A DNA stretch of 64,000 bases from Burkholderia multivorans ATCC BAA-247 (lineage in GTDB: Bacteria; Pseudomonadota; Gammaproteobacteria; Burkholderiales; Burkholderiaceae), in NCBI RefSeq assembly GCF_000959525.1, contig NZ_CP009832.1:2790001-2854000 (forward strand), written 5' to 3'. The translations under genes were made by a program, and so were the position numbers. Below the pieces are notes generated by a model, which saw only the letters and a list, made by a program, of their open reading frames with translations, was not told the DNA's origin and did no database searches. The first letter of the stretch is position 1; every line of letters begins with the position of its first letter. This document shows positions 1-8,876 of the stretch, piece by piece.

Positions 1-339
1 GTCCTCGACGTGACCGACGATCAGCTCGGCGCCGATCTCTTTCGCGCGGCGATCGCGGAAGTCGATCACTTCGTCGTAGTTGTGGCCCGTGTCGATATGG
101 ACCAGCGGGAACGGCAGCGTGGTCTTGCGGTTCGCGCCGAGACCGAACGCCTTCAGCGCGAGGTGCAGCACGACGACCGAATCCTTGCCGCCCGAGAACA
201 ACAGCGCCGGCTTGCTGCATTCGGCGACCAGCTCGCGCAGGATGTGGATCGACTCGGCTTCGAGCCAGTCGAGATGGCCCATGCGGCTGTCGGCGCCGGT
301 GGGCGGGGCAAAGGCGGATTGCTCGAGCGTCGTGCTCAT
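1..339 (-). CDS. cysD: Sulfate adenylyltransferase subunit 2 (CysD), N-terminal part, cut by window edge
   Basis: Only the first 113 codons are present, because the gene runs off the left edge. The visible part has the PP-loop SGGKDSVV at about residues 49-56, followed by a stretch ending [13 protein letters not shown]. This is the nucleotide-binding start of CysD, the small ATP sulfurylase subunit that makes adenylylsulfate from sulfate and ATP together with the GTPase CysN. The start ATG is the first in-frame methionine with the family's N-terminus (MSTTLEQ). It lies 77 bp downstream of cysH on the same strand, so it should be co-transcribed with the cys cluster. CysN is expected beyond the window edge. 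Confidence 0.93.
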   Translation of the reverse strand, partial: MSTTLEQSAFAPPTGADSRMGHLDWLEAESIHILRELVAECSKPALLFSGGKDSVVVLHLALKAFGLGANRKTTLPFPLVHIDTGHNYDEVIDFRDRRAKEIGAELIVGHVED

Positions 340-416
340 GGTTTCAGTCCTTCTCTTCTGGGTTCGTGCAGCCCGCTGTCGCGAGCGGCGCAATATCCGA
401 TCTTGTCGTTCGGGCT

Positions 417-1160
417 TCAGTGCGATGCGTCGGCGCTTGCGGGAATCGGCGTGATCGCGATGTGCAGACCGCATTCCTTCGTGTCGCGCGACTCCCACCA
501 CCAGCGGCCCGCGCGGCTGTCCTCGCCGGGACGGATCGCACGCGTACACGGCTCGCAGCCGATGCTCGGATAGCCGCGCGCATGCAGCGGGTTGACCGGC
601 ACGCCGAATGCGTCGAGGTACGCCCACACGTCGCGCTCGGTCCAGTCGGCGAGCGGATTGTACTTCGCGATCCCGCGCGCCTCGTCCTGCTCTTCCTCGT
701 GCAGCTCGGCACGCGTGACCGACTGCTCGCGGCGCTGGCCCGTGACCCACGCATCGACGTCGGCGAGCGCGCGGTTCAGCGGCTCGACCTTGCGGATGTG
801 GCAGCACGATTTCCGCAGCTCGACGCTTTCGTAGAATGCGTTCAGTCCGTGCTCGGCGACATAGCGATCGACCGCATCCTGCTGCGGGTGGAACTGCTCG
901 ATCTCGTACCCGTAGCGCTCGCGCACGCGGTCGATCATGCCGAGCGTCTCGGCATGCAGGCGGCCCGTGTTCAGCGAGAAGATGCCGATCGCGAGACCCT
1001 TCGACAGGATCGCGTGCGTGAGCAGCATGTCCTCCGCGGCGAGGCTGCTCGCGAGCTTCACGTTCGGATGACGCGCGGCGATCTGCGCGAGCAGCGCATC
1101 GAGCCGCTCGACCTTCGCGGCGAGTTCGGGCGTCAGCGCGGTGGCGGTCGCGTTGCTCAT
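417..1160 (-). CDS. cysH: Assimilatory adenylylsulfate/PAPS reductase (CysH)
   Basis: A 247-residue protein of the CysH family, which reduces activated sulfate to sulfite with thioredoxin as electron donor. It has the Cys-Cys pair at 119-120 and the CxxC at 202-205. Together these mark the [4Fe-4S] subgroup that normally uses adenylylsulfate (APS) rather than PAPS. The C-terminal ECGLHI motif carries the catalytic cysteine at 230. The start overlaps the stop of the upstream DUF934 gene by four bases (ATGA), so translation is coupled. Preference for APS over PAPS is inferred from the cysteines; no cysC kinase is seen here. Confidence 0.95.
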   Translation of the reverse strand: MSNATATALTPELAAKVERLDALLAQIAARHPNVKLASSLAAEDMLLTHAILSKGLAIGIFSLNTGRLHAETLGMIDRVRERYGYEIEQFHPQQDAVDRYVAEHGLNAFYESVELRKSCCHIRKVEPLNRALADVDAWVTGQRREQSVTRAELHEEEQDEARGIAKYNPLADWTERDVWAYLDAFGVPVNPLHARGYPSIGCEPCTRAIRPGEDSRAGRWWWESRDTKECGLHIAITPIPASADASH

Positions 1161-1714
1161 GCGCTCACCTTGGCAGCGGACGTCGCTACGTCGGCCGTCG
1201 CTGCGCGGCGACGGAACAGCGGCGCCGGCTCGTCGAACGCGCCCTGATAGCGCTGCGTGAATTCGCCGAACGCATTCAGCGCATCGTGGATGTCCTTGTC
1301 AGCGCGCACCGCGAACGCGTCGAAGCCGCAACGCGACATGTACAGCAACTGGTCGCGCAGCACGTCGCCGATCGCGCGCAGCTCGCCGGTCCAGCCGTAG
1401 CGCTCGCGCAGCAGCCGCGCAATGCTGTAGCCGCGGCCGTCCGCGAAGCGCGGGAAGTCCACCGCGATCAGCGAGATCGCGTCGAAGTCCGGCGCGAGAT
1501 CGGCCGGTTCGCTGTCCGGCGCGAGCCACACGCCCAGTTCGTCCTTCGTCTTCGCGGCGACGAGCGCCGCGCGCTCGGCCTGCCACAGGGCGAACGGCAC
1601 CAGCACCTTGCCGGCCGGCAGCGCATCGACCGCGGGCAGCGCACCGTCTTCCGCCGCGCGCACGACCTGCCATGCGTCGTCGATCACTGCGCGGTTCTTG
1701 ATAATCGAAGCCAT
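1157..1714 (-). CDS. DUF934 protein of the sulfate-reduction operon
   Basis: A 185-residue protein of the DUF934 family, found next to sulfite reductase genes in many proteobacteria; its role is not established, though an accessory function in sulfite reduction is the usual guess. The ATG at 1714 is preferred over a TTG six bases upstream because a GGAA ribosome-binding site sits about seven bases before it. The gene lies 25 bp after cysI and overlaps cysH by four bases, so it is an integral operon member. The middle holds the family-like stretch [19 protein letters not shown] (residues near 85-103, first residue approximate). I see no signal peptide or membrane segment. Confidence 0.85.
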   Translation of the reverse strand: MASIIKNRAVIDDAWQVVRAAEDGALPAVDALPAGKVLVPFALWQAERAALVAAKTKDELGVWLAPDSEPADLAPDFDAISLIAVDFPRFADGRGYSIARLLRERYGWTGELRAIGDVLRDQLLYMSRCGFDAFAVRADKDIHDALNAFGEFTQRYQGAFDEPAPLFRRRAATADVATSAAKVSA

Positions 1715-1739
1715 CTGCAAATTCCTTCTACCCGGTTGG

Positions 1740-3419
1740 TTACGCGTTCACGGCCTGGCGCGCGGCATACACGCGCTCCTTGAACGGCGCGATGCCGATG
1801 CGATCGTACGTGTCGATGAAGCGTTCGCCGTCGATGCGCGCTTCGACGAACGTGTCGATCAGCGTCGACACGACGTCGGGCACTTCTTCGGCGGAGAACG
1901 ACGGGCCGATCACGCGGCCGAGGCGCGCGCCGTTCTGGCCCGTGCCCTGCTCGCCGCCGAGCGACACCTGGTACCACTCGGCGCCGTCCTTGTCGACGCC
2001 GAGGATGCCGATGTTGCCGACGTGGTGGTGACCGCACGAGTTCATGCAACCGGAAATGTTCAGCGACAGGTCGCCGAGGTCGTACACGTAGTCCAGATCG
2101 TCGAAGCGCTGCTGGATCGCGAGCGCGATCGGGATCGACTTCGCGTTCGCGAGCGAGCAGAAATCGCCGCCCGGGCACGCGATGATGTCGGTCAGCAGCC
2201 CGATGTTCGGCGTCGCGAAACCGGCGGCCTTCGCCTTTTCCCAGATCGCGAACAGGTCGCGCTTCTTCACGTTCGCGAGGATCAGGTTCTGTTCGTGCGA
2301 CACGCGCAGCTCGCCGAACGAATAGGCGTCGGCCCAGTCGGCCACCTGCTCCATCTGCTCGGCCGTCGCGTCGCCGGGCGCCGCGCGGTGATTCTTCAGC
2401 GACAGCGTGACGGCCGCATAGCCCGGCACCTTGTGCGGCGCGACGTTGCGCTCGACCCAGCGCGCGAACGCCTTGTTCTCGAGCAGATGCTGTTCGAACG
2501 AGGCATCGGTGTCCGCGAGCTTTTCGTAGACGGGCGGCCGGAAGTACTGCGACACGCGATCAACTTCCGCCTGCGTGAGCGTCGACGGGCCGTCCTTCAG
2601 GTGCTGCCACTCTTCCTCGACCTGCTGCGCGAACTTCGCCGGCGACAGCGCCTTGACGAGGATCTTGATGCGCGCCTTGTACAGGTTGTCGCGGCGGCCG
2701 TAGCGGTTGTACACGCGCAGCACCGCTTCGCAGTACGTGAGCAGGTGCTGCCACGGCAGGTCTTCCTTGATCACCGCGCCGACGATCGGCGTGCGGCCGA
2801 GGCCGCCGCCCGCGAGGATGCTCGCGACCACTTCGCCCTGCGCGTTCTTCTTCAGATACACGCCGAGATCGTGGATCTGCACGGCCGCGCGGTCGTGCTT
2901 CGAGCCCGATACCGCGATCTTGAACTTGCGCGGCAGCCACGCGAATTCCGGATGAAACGTCGACCACTGACGCAGGATCTCGGCCCACGGACGCGGATCG
3001 ATCTCTTCGTCCTGTGCCACACCGGCGAACTGGTCGGCCGTGATGTTGCGGATGCAGTTGCCCGACGTCTGGATCGCGTGCATCTGCACCGACGCGAGCT
3101 TCGCGAGGATCTCGGGCGTTTCTTCCAGCTTGATCCAGTTGAACTGGATGTTGGAACGCGTCGAGAAATGGCCGTAGCCGCGATCGTGCTCGCGTGCGAT
3201 GCGCGCCAGCATCCGCAGCTGGTCGCTGCGCAGGTTGCCGTACGGAATCGCGATGCGGTGCATGTACGCGTGGCGCTGCATGTACAGGCCGTTCTGCAGG
3301 CGCAGCGGGCGGAACTCGTCTTCGCTCAATTCGCCCGACAGCCGGCGGCGCACCTGATCGCGGTACTGCGCGACACGCTCGTCGACGATCGTCTGGTCGT
3401 ACTGGTCGTACTGATACAT
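1740..3419 (-). CDS. cysI: Nitrite/sulfite reductase hemoprotein (CysI type)
   Basis: A 559-residue siroheme/[4Fe-4S] reductase that converts sulfite to sulfide in cysteine synthesis. The cluster ligands are visible as CPGGDFC (Cx5C, near residue 415) and SGCMNSCGHHH (CxxxC, near residue 455). The N-terminal half carries the ferredoxin-like repeat and the QTSGNCIRNITADQF motif. No separate flavoprotein (CysJ) is encoded nearby, which fits the ferredoxin-dependent arrangement common in beta-proteobacteria. It is the first gene of the minus-strand cluster cysI–DUF934–cysH–cysD and is divergent from cysB. The family also includes assimilatory nitrite reductases; the cys context decides for sulfite. 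Confidence 0.93.
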   Translation of the reverse strand: MYQYDQYDQTIVDERVAQYRDQVRRRLSGELSEDEFRPLRLQNGLYMQRHAYMHRIAIPYGNLRSDQLRMLARIAREHDRGYGHFSTRSNIQFNWIKLEETPEILAKLASVQMHAIQTSGNCIRNITADQFAGVAQDEEIDPRPWAEILRQWSTFHPEFAWLPRKFKIAVSGSKHDRAAVQIHDLGVYLKKNAQGEVVASILAGGGLGRTPIVGAVIKEDLPWQHLLTYCEAVLRVYNRYGRRDNLYKARIKILVKALSPAKFAQQVEEEWQHLKDGPSTLTQAEVDRVSQYFRPPVYEKLADTDASFEQHLLENKAFARWVERNVAPHKVPGYAAVTLSLKNHRAAPGDATAEQMEQVADWADAYSFGELRVSHEQNLILANVKKRDLFAIWEKAKAAGFATPNIGLLTDIIACPGGDFCSLANAKSIPIALAIQQRFDDLDYVYDLGDLSLNISGCMNSCGHHHVGNIGILGVDKDGAEWYQVSLGGEQGTGQNGARLGRVIGPSFSAEEVPDVVSTLIDTFVEARIDGERFIDTYDRIGIAPFKERVYAARQAVNA

Positions 3420-3632
3420 TCGGGGACCCCAGGGTTTTCGTGGTGACCGCGCGACGTCCTAGCCACGTCGCGCCCGAATCTCCGTTCCGCCTGCCGCCGG
3501 CCTTCCGCTGCCCGGTGGATTGCTAATGACGAAAACAGATATCCATATTTGAAAAACTCCGGTGAATCGTAATAAACTCGCCTTATATTTCAAACGACTA
3601 AAAAATTCTGTTGATATGCGGAAGGGTTATAA
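3420..3632. promoter_or_regulatory. Divergent cysI / cysB control region
   Basis: This 213-bp gap separates the cys operon (minus) from the cysB regulator (plus). From about 3535 to 3632 it is clearly more AT-rich than the flanks. Reading the minus strand, TTGAAA (complement of 3586-3591) followed 16 bases later by TACGAT is a fair sigma-70 match for cysI. CysB-type regulators bind long, poorly conserved AT-rich sites, so this strip is the natural binding region; no precise box can be defined by eye. A GGAAGGG ribosome-binding site precedes cysB. Confidence 0.5.
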
Positions 3633-4574
3633 ATGAACCTGCACCAATTTCGCTTCGTGCGCGAGGCCGTCCGGCAGAATTTCAACCTCACCGAGGCCGC
3701 CAAGGCGCTGTACACGTCGCAGCCGGGGGTCTCGAAGGCGATCATCGAGCTGGAAGACGAACTGGGCGTCGAGATCTTCACGCGCCACGGCAAGCGCGTG
3801 CGCTCGCTGACCGAGCCGGGCCGCATCATCCTCGCGTCGGTCGAGCGGATTCTGCAGGAAGTCGAAAGCCTTAAAAGGGTCGGAAAAGATTATGCCGCGC
3901 AGGATCAGGGCAACCTGACGATCGCGGCAACGCACACGCAGGCGCGCTATTCGCTGCCGGCCGCGATCGCCGAGTTCAAGAAGCGCTTCCCGAAGGTGCA
4001 TCTGTCGATCCTGCAGGGCAGCCCGACGCAGGTCGCCGAGATGGTGATCCACGACCAGGCCGATCTCGCGGTCGCGACCGAGGCGATCGCCGACTACAAG
4101 GAGCTCGTGTCGCTGCCCTGCTTTCAGTGGCATCACGCGGCCGTCGTGCCGCCCGATCACCCGCTGCTCGAACGCAAGCCGGTCACGCTCGACGATCTCG
4201 CGCAGTATCCGCTGATCACGTACGACGACGCGTTCGCGGGCCGCAAGAAGATCAATCACGCGTTCGCGCTGCGCGGGCTGTCGCCGGACATCGTGCTCGA
4301 GGCGATCGACGCGGACGTGATCAAGACCTATGTCGAGCTCGGCCTCGGCGTGGGGATCATGGCCGACATCGCTTTCAATCCCGAGCGCGACCGCAACCTG
4401 CGGCTGATCCCGGTCGGCCATCTGTTCGGCAGCAACGTGACGCGCGTCGCGCTGAAACAGGGTGCGTATCTGCGCAGCTATGTGTATACGCTCGTCGAAC
4501 TGCTGTCGCCGACGCTGAACCGCAAGCTGATCGAGCAGGCGCTCAAGGGCGAATCCGAATCGTACGAGCTTTGA
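3633..4574 (+). CDS. cysB: LysR-family regulator of sulfur assimilation (CysB)
   Basis: A 313-residue LysR regulator with an N-terminal winged helix-turn-helix (MNLHQFRFVREAVRQNFNLT, then ALYTSQPGVSKAI) and a C-terminal inducer-binding domain. The sequence is typical of the CysB/Cbl branch, which activates sulfate uptake and reduction genes and responds to O-acetylserine-type inducers. Its position divergent from cysI supports this. Cbl (sulfonate regulator) is the main alternative and cannot be excluded from sequence alone, but location favours CysB. An intrinsic terminator follows at 4593-4616. Confidence 0.93.
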   Translation: MNLHQFRFVREAVRQNFNLTEAAKALYTSQPGVSKAIIELEDELGVEIFTRHGKRVRSLTEPGRIILASVERILQEVESLKRVGKDYAAQDQGNLTIAATHTQARYSLPAAIAEFKKRFPKVHLSILQGSPTQVAEMVIHDQADLAVATEAIADYKELVSLPCFQWHHAAVVPPDHPLLERKPVTLDDLAQYPLITYDDAFAGRKKINHAFALRGLSPDIVLEAIDADVIKTYVELGLGVGIMADIAFNPERDRNLRLIPVGHLFGSNVTRVALKQGAYLRSYVYTLVELLSPTLNRKLIEQALKGESESYEL

Positions 4575-4592
4575 GCCGCGTGTATAACGACA

Positions 4593-4616
4593 GGGGCGCA
4601 TATCGCGCCCCTTTTT
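4593..4616 (+). terminator. Intrinsic terminator of cysB
   Basis: GGGGCGC and GCGCCCC form a 7-bp stem around an ATATC loop, followed directly by TTTTTG. It lies 19 bp after the cysB stop. Confidence 0.85.
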
Positions 4617-4638
4617 GTTGCTCGACGGAGAATCCCGC

Positions 4639-5796
4639 ATGACGCTTTCCGCCCTGCTGCGCCGCGCCGCCGGCGCCGCCCTCGTGCTCGCGTGCGCGAC
4701 CGCGCATGCCGACCTGAAGGTCGGCGTCGACCTGTCGTCGACCGGCCCCGCCGCCGCGATCGGCATCACGAGCAAGAACGCGATCCTGATGTGGCCGAAG
4801 ACGATCGCGGGGCAGCCGCTGCAGGTGACGGTGCTCGACGACGCGTCCGACCCGGGCGCCGCGGTGCGCAATATCCGCAAGCTCGTCGACGAGGATCACG
4901 TCGACGTCGTGGTCGGGCCGAACATCACGCCGGCCGCCCTCGCGGCGCTCGACGCGGTCGCGGCCGGGCAGACGCCGATGATCACGCTGGTCGGCTCGGG
5001 CGCGATCGTCGAGCCGCAGGAAGGCGCGCGCACCTGGGCGTTCAAGATGGCGCAGAGCGACCGCGCGATGGCCGACGTGATGACGCGCTACATGGCGAAC
5101 CACGGCGTGAAGACGGTCGGCTTCATCGGCTTCGCGGACAGCTACGGCGACAGCTGGCTCAACGAGTTCACGCGCTTCGCCGAGCTGCGCAAGATCCGCG
5201 TGGTCGCGACCGAGCGCTTCAACCGCACCGACGCGAGCGTGACCGGCCAGGCGCTGAAGCTGATCGCGGCGAAACCGGACGCGATCCTGATTGCGGGCTC
5301 GGGCACGCCGGCCGTGCTGCCGCAGCGCACGCTGATCGAGCGAGGCTACAAGGGGCCGATCTACCAGACGCACGGGATCGCGACGCCGGAGTTCATCAAG
5401 CTCGGCGGCAAGGACGTCGACGGCACGCTGTTTCCGACGCAGCCGGTCGTCGTCGCGCGCACGCTGCCGGCCGACCATCCGGCGCGTAAGGCCGCGCTCG
5501 CATTCGTCGACGCGTACGAGGCGAAGTACGGCACCGGCACGGTCACGCAGTTCGCGGGCGATGCGGCCGGCGTCTATCCACGGCTCGCCGATGCGGTCGG
5601 GCGCGCGGTGAAGCTCGCGCAGCCCGGCACGCCCGCCTTCCGGGCTGCGCTGCGGCGCGAGCTCGAGCGCGCGCACGAGCTCGTCGTGCCGAACGGCGTC
5701 GTGAATACGAGCGACAAGGACCACGTAGGACTCGACCAGCGCGCGAGCGTGATGGGGATCGTCAGGCACGGGCAGTTCGTCTATCTGAGCCAGTGA
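4639..5796 (+). CDS. Periplasmic branched-chain-type ABC solute-binding protein (orphan)
   Basis: A 385-residue periplasmic binding protein of the leucine/isoleucine/valine-binding type (Peripla_BP_6). The start ATG at 4639 is chosen over an in-frame ATG 24 bases earlier because GGAG lies 8 bases before it. It also gives a clean signal peptide (two arginines, a hydrophobic stretch, cleavage near ATAHA-DLKVG). The conserved KVGVDLSSTGPAAAIG start and the VVVGPNITPAALA region are typical of the fold. No permease or ATPase gene is beside it; it stands alone between cysB and a tRNA. Ligand unknown: members of this branch bind amino acids, urea, aromatic acids or amides. Confidence 0.88.
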   Translation: MTLSALLRRAAGAALVLACATAHADLKVGVDLSSTGPAAAIGITSKNAILMWPKTIAGQPLQVTVLDDASDPGAAVRNIRKLVDEDHVDVVVGPNITPAALAALDAVAAGQTPMITLVGSGAIVEPQEGARTWAFKMAQSDRAMADVMTRYMANHGVKTVGFIGFADSYGDSWLNEFTRFAELRKIRVVATERFNRTDASVTGQALKLIAAKPDAILIAGSGTPAVLPQRTLIERGYKGPIYQTHGIATPEFIKLGGKDVDGTLFPTQPVVVARTLPADHPARKAALAFVDAYEAKYGTGTVTQFAGDAAGVYPRLADAVGRAVKLAQPGTPAFRAALRRELERAHELVVPNGVVNTSDKDHVGLDQRASVMGIVRHGQFVYLSQ

Positions 5797-5813
5797 CGGC
5801 GCGGCCGCGCGGC

Positions 5814-5842
5814 TTGCCCGGCGCGCGGTTTTCGGCCATAAT
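5814..5842 (+). promoter_or_regulatory. Sigma-70 promoter of tRNA-Leu
   Basis: TTGCCC (5814-5819) and CATAAT (5837-5842) are separated by exactly 17 bp. They would start transcription about 35 bases before the mature tRNA. Confidence 0.6.
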
Positions 5843-5883
5843 CCGCGTTTCGCCGCGCACGATCGCATGCGCGGTCCGAACAA

Positions 5884-5968
5884 GCCCAGGTGGTGAAATT
5901 GGTAGACGCAGGGGACTCAAAATCCCCCGCCGCAAGGCGTGCCGGTTCGATTCCGGCCCTGGGCACCA
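5884..5968 (+). tRNA. tRNA-Leu (anticodon CAA)
   Basis: An 85-nt class II tRNA. The acceptor stem GCCCAGG pairs with CCTGGGC and CCA is encoded at the 3' end. The D arm reads TGGTGAAATTGGTAGAC. The anticodon stem GGGGA/TCCCC holds the loop CTCAAAA, so the anticodon is CAA, reading UUG. A long variable arm (CGCCGCAAGGCG) precedes the T arm with TTCGATT. The layout matches the LeuX type. Confidence 0.95.
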
Positions 5969-6057
5969 GACAACGGAAGCGCAGCTTCTCCCCGCCGCAA
6001 CACCGGCGCGCGGCGGCTGCCTCCACCACGCGCTCGCACCGCGACGCACCCGCATCG

Positions 6058-6085
6058 AGCCCCGTGTCGACGACCGGGGCTTTTT
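6058..6085 (+). terminator. Terminator downstream of tRNA-Leu
   Basis: AGCCCCG (6058-6064) pairs with CGGGGCT (6075-6081) around a 10-base loop, followed by TTTTT. It is about 90 bp after the tRNA and also close to the end of the convergent LysR gene. Confidence 0.75.
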
Positions 6086-6116
6086 CTTTATCCGCGCCGT
6101 CCGCGCGCGGCCGCGC

Positions 6117-7019
6117 TCAGTTCGTCAGCTCGCGGACGAAATCGAGAAACACGCGCACCTTCGCCGACACGAGGTTCGACGCGTGGTAGTACGCGTAGAG
6201 CGGAAAGGTCTCGTCGGTCCAGTCCGGCAGCAGCAGCGTCAGCCGCCCTTCCGACACGATGTCGCGCGCGTACAGCTCGAGCAGCTGCGCGACGCCCGCC
6301 CCGCCGAGACACGCACCGAGCAGCGAACCGGTATCGTTGACCATCAGCCGGCCGGCCGCCGCGAACGGCACCACCTCGCCGCCGCGATGGAATTCCCATT
6401 CGAACGGCCGCCCCGTGACCGGATCGCGGATCAGCACGCAGCGATGGCCATCCGCGAGGTCGCGCGGATGCCGCGGTTCGCCGTGGCGAGCGACGTACGC
6501 AGGCGACGCGCAGGTCAGCACGCGCGTCTCGAGCAGCAGCCGTGCGCGGTACGACGACGGCTCCGGCACGCCGAAGCGCACCGCGACGTCGAAACCGTCG
6601 GCGACGAGGTCGCCCATCCGGTCGCGCACGCTGATCTCGACGGACAGATCCGGAAAGCGCTCGAGGAACGCGGCCAGCTTCGGCGCGAGCACGTAGTGGC
6701 CGAAGGTGCCGTCGACGTTCACGCGCAGCCGCCCCCTCACCTTCTCCTTCGCGCGGCCGGCGTCGAGCGCGGCATCTTCGATGCCGGCCAGCAGCGGCGC
6801 GACCGCTTCGTAAAAGCGTCGCCCTTCGTCGGTCAGCGTGATCGCGCGCGCGGTGCGGTTGAAGATCCGGATCCCGATCCGCTCCTCGAGCCGCGCCACC
6901 GCGCGGCTCACCGCCGGCTGCGTCAGGCCGATCGCTTCGCCCGCGCGCGCGAAGCTGCCGGCCTCGATCACGGCCGACAGCACGCCGATTCCGCTCAAAA
7001 GCCTGCTGTCGAATCGCAT
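6117..7019 (-). CDS. LysR-family transcriptional regulator
   Basis: A 300-residue LysR regulator. The N-terminal helix-turn-helix includes SFARAGEAIGLTQPAVSRAV near residues 22-41 and is followed by the effector-binding domain. It resembles the large Burkholderia LysR group that controls a neighbouring oxidoreductase or detoxification gene. It is divergent from the short-chain dehydrogenase at 7136, with 116 bp between, which makes that gene the likely target. The gap holds an AT-rich strip with GCAC/GTGC half-sites near 7046 and 7073. The inducer is unknown. Confidence 0.88.
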   Translation of the reverse strand: MRFDSRLLSGIGVLSAVIEAGSFARAGEAIGLTQPAVSRAVARLEERIGIRIFNRTARAITLTDEGRRFYEAVAPLLAGIEDAALDAGRAKEKVRGRLRVNVDGTFGHYVLAPKLAAFLERFPDLSVEISVRDRMGDLVADGFDVAVRFGVPEPSSYRARLLLETRVLTCASPAYVARHGEPRHPRDLADGHRCVLIRDPVTGRPFEWEFHRGGEVVPFAAAGRLMVNDTGSLLGACLGGAGVAQLLELYARDIVSEGRLTLLLPDWTDETFPLYAYYHASNLVSAKVRVFLDFVRELTN

Positions 7020-7135
7020 TAGACGTACTTTTTGTCATTCATGATCTGCACATTATTCATTATTTTTATTGAGTGCGGCGGCTTACATTGGTCCTGTCGC
7101 CGGCCACGCCGGCATTCACGAACAAGGAGCAGGAC

Positions 7136-7873
7136 ATGAACACATCGGACCAGGTCGCCGTCGTCACGGGCTCGTCGCGCGGAATCGGCGCGGAAATCGC
7201 GCGCCGTCTCGCGGCCGACGGATTCAAGGTCGTCGTCAACTACGCGGGCAACGGCGACGCCGCACGCGAGGTGGTCGACGCGATCGCGGCGGCCGGCGGC
7301 CAGGCGCTCGCCGTGCAGGCCGACGTCGCGGACGCGAACGCGGTTGCCGCACTGTTCGACGCAGCGACGCGCGCGTTCGGCGGGATCGACGTCGTCGTCA
7401 ACAGCGCCGGCGTGATGAAGCTCGCGCCGATCGCCGACTTCGACGACGCCACATTCGACGAGACGATCGCGATCAACCTGAAAGGCACGTTCAACGTATG
7501 CCGCGAGGCGGCGAAGCGCGTGCGCGACGGCGGCCGCATCGTGAATCTGTCGACGAGCGTGATCGGCACGCGCCTGCCGACCTACGGCGTCTACGTCGCG
7601 AGCAAGGCGGCCGTCGAAAGCCTCACGCAGGTGCTCGCGCAGGAGATGCGCGGGCGCGCGATTCGCGTGAACGCCGTCGCGCCGGGGCCGGTCGCGACCG
7701 AGCTGTTCCTGCGCGGCAAAGGCCCGGAGCAGATCGAGCGGCTCGCCAAGATGAATCCGCTCGAACGGATCGGCCAGCCCGGCGACATCGCGGGCGTCGT
7801 CGCCTTCCTCGCCGGCCCGGACGGTGCGTGGATCAACGGTCAGATCCTGCGCGCGAACGGCGGGATGTGCTGA
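7136..7873 (+). CDS. Short-chain dehydrogenase/reductase (SDR)
   Basis: A 245-residue classical SDR. It has the Rossmann motif TGSSRGIG near residues 11-18, the NSAG motif, the catalytic Ser in LSTS and the YVASK active site. The arginine after TGSS and the VNYAG segment suggest NADP(H) preference. The ATG at 7136 is preferred because AGGAGCAGG lies just upstream; an earlier in-frame start would add 21 residues unlike the family. It is transcribed away from the LysR gene that probably regulates it and ends 10 bp from the convergent hydrolase. The substrate cannot be told from sequence. Confidence 0.88.
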   Translation: MNTSDQVAVVTGSSRGIGAEIARRLAADGFKVVVNYAGNGDAAREVVDAIAAAGGQALAVQADVADANAVAALFDAATRAFGGIDVVVNSAGVMKLAPIADFDDATFDETIAINLKGTFNVCREAAKRVRDGGRIVNLSTSVIGTRLPTYGVYVASKAAVESLTQVLAQEMRGRAIRVNAVAPGPVATELFLRGKGPEQIERLAKMNPLERIGQPGDIAGVVAFLAGPDGAWINGQILRANGGMC

Positions 7874-7883
7874 TCGCGGCGCG

Positions 7884-8774
7884 TCAACGCTGCGCGCAGA
7901 ACGCGAGGATCGCATCCCCGACGGCCGCGGGCGCCTCGCGCTGCGGAAAATGCCCGACGCCGTCGAGCAGCTGCCGCTCGTAGCGACTGCTGAAGAACCG
8001 CTCGCGCCCCGCCGAGCTGTCCGGGTGATTGCACGTATCCGCGCCGCCATGCAGAACGAGCGTCGGCACCGACAGCACGGGCGCCGGATTCAGCCGCGCG
8101 TCGTCGTCCGCATAGGACGGCGTGCCGGGCACGAAGCCCCAGCGATGCCGGTACGAGTGCAGCACGACGTCGATCCAGTCCGGTCCGTCGAATGCGACGG
8201 CGGCCGCGTCGAACTCGTCGGGCCGATACCAGCCGGGCGGCGACCACGTATCCCACATCAGGCGCGCGAACGCGCGGCGATCGTCGCGCAGCGCCTGCTC
8301 GCCGCGGGCCGTCGCGAGGAACCAGTGGTACCAGTAGTTGCGCGCCTGCTGCAGCGACAGCGGCTGGTGCGGATCGTTGGTACCGTATCCAACCGACAGC
8401 ATCACGAGATGCGAGGCGGCGCCGTCGCGCAGCCCGCACGCGTTGGCGGCCGCCCGCGCGCCCCAGTCGTGCCCGACCAGCACCGGCCGCTCGATACCGA
8501 GCGCATCGGCGAACTCGAGCACGTCGCGGCCGAGCGCGGCGAGCTGCCCGCTGCGCGGCACCGACGCATCGCGAAACCGCGTCGGCGCAAAACCGCGCAG
8601 TGCGGGCGCGAGCACGCGATAGCCGCGCGCGGCGAGCGCTTCGGCGACCGGCGTCCAGCCGACGGCGCTGTCCGGCCAGCCATGCAGCAGCACGGCCGCA
8701 CGTTGGCCGCGCGGATTCCATTCGAGATAGGCGATGTCGAGCGACGCAGTGGTCGCATGGGCGTAGGCAGTCAT
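7884..8774 (-). CDS. Alpha/beta hydrolase (epoxide hydrolase / dehalogenase-like)
   Basis: A 296-residue alpha/beta hydrolase. LLHGWPDS forms the oxyanion-hole HGxP region. GHDWGARAA carries an aspartate nucleophile, as in epoxide hydrolases and haloalkane dehalogenases rather than serine esterases. LHGGADTC and GVGHFPQREAP supply the late acid and the catalytic histidine. The ATG at 8774 fits the family better than an in-frame start 51 bases upstream. It is divergent from the LysR gene at 8877, its probable regulator. The substrate is unknown; epoxide hydrolase is the best guess. Confidence 0.85.
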   Translation of the reverse strand: MTAYAHATTASLDIAYLEWNPRGQRAAVLLHGWPDSAVGWTPVAEALAARGYRVLAPALRGFAPTRFRDASVPRSGQLAALGRDVLEFADALGIERPVLVGHDWGARAAANACGLRDGAASHLVMLSVGYGTNDPHQPLSLQQARNYWYHWFLATARGEQALRDDRRAFARLMWDTWSPPGWYRPDEFDAAAVAFDGPDWIDVVLHSYRHRWGFVPGTPSYADDDARLNPAPVLSVPTLVLHGGADTCNHPDSSAGRERFFSSRYERQLLDGVGHFPQREAPAAVGDAILAFCAQR

Positions 8775-8876
8775 CGTGTGCCCCCGTCGATCGGATCGTT
8801 CGATGGTAAGCCCGCATTTCGTCACGATTCACGGAGTATCATCGATCACTCATCACATTTCATGTTGAATTGGCCG

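Noticed and set aside
5884-5968. tRNA-Leu as a possible integration site for a genomic island
   Set aside because: No integrase, phage genes or repeat of the tRNA 3' end were found beside it; flanking genes look native.
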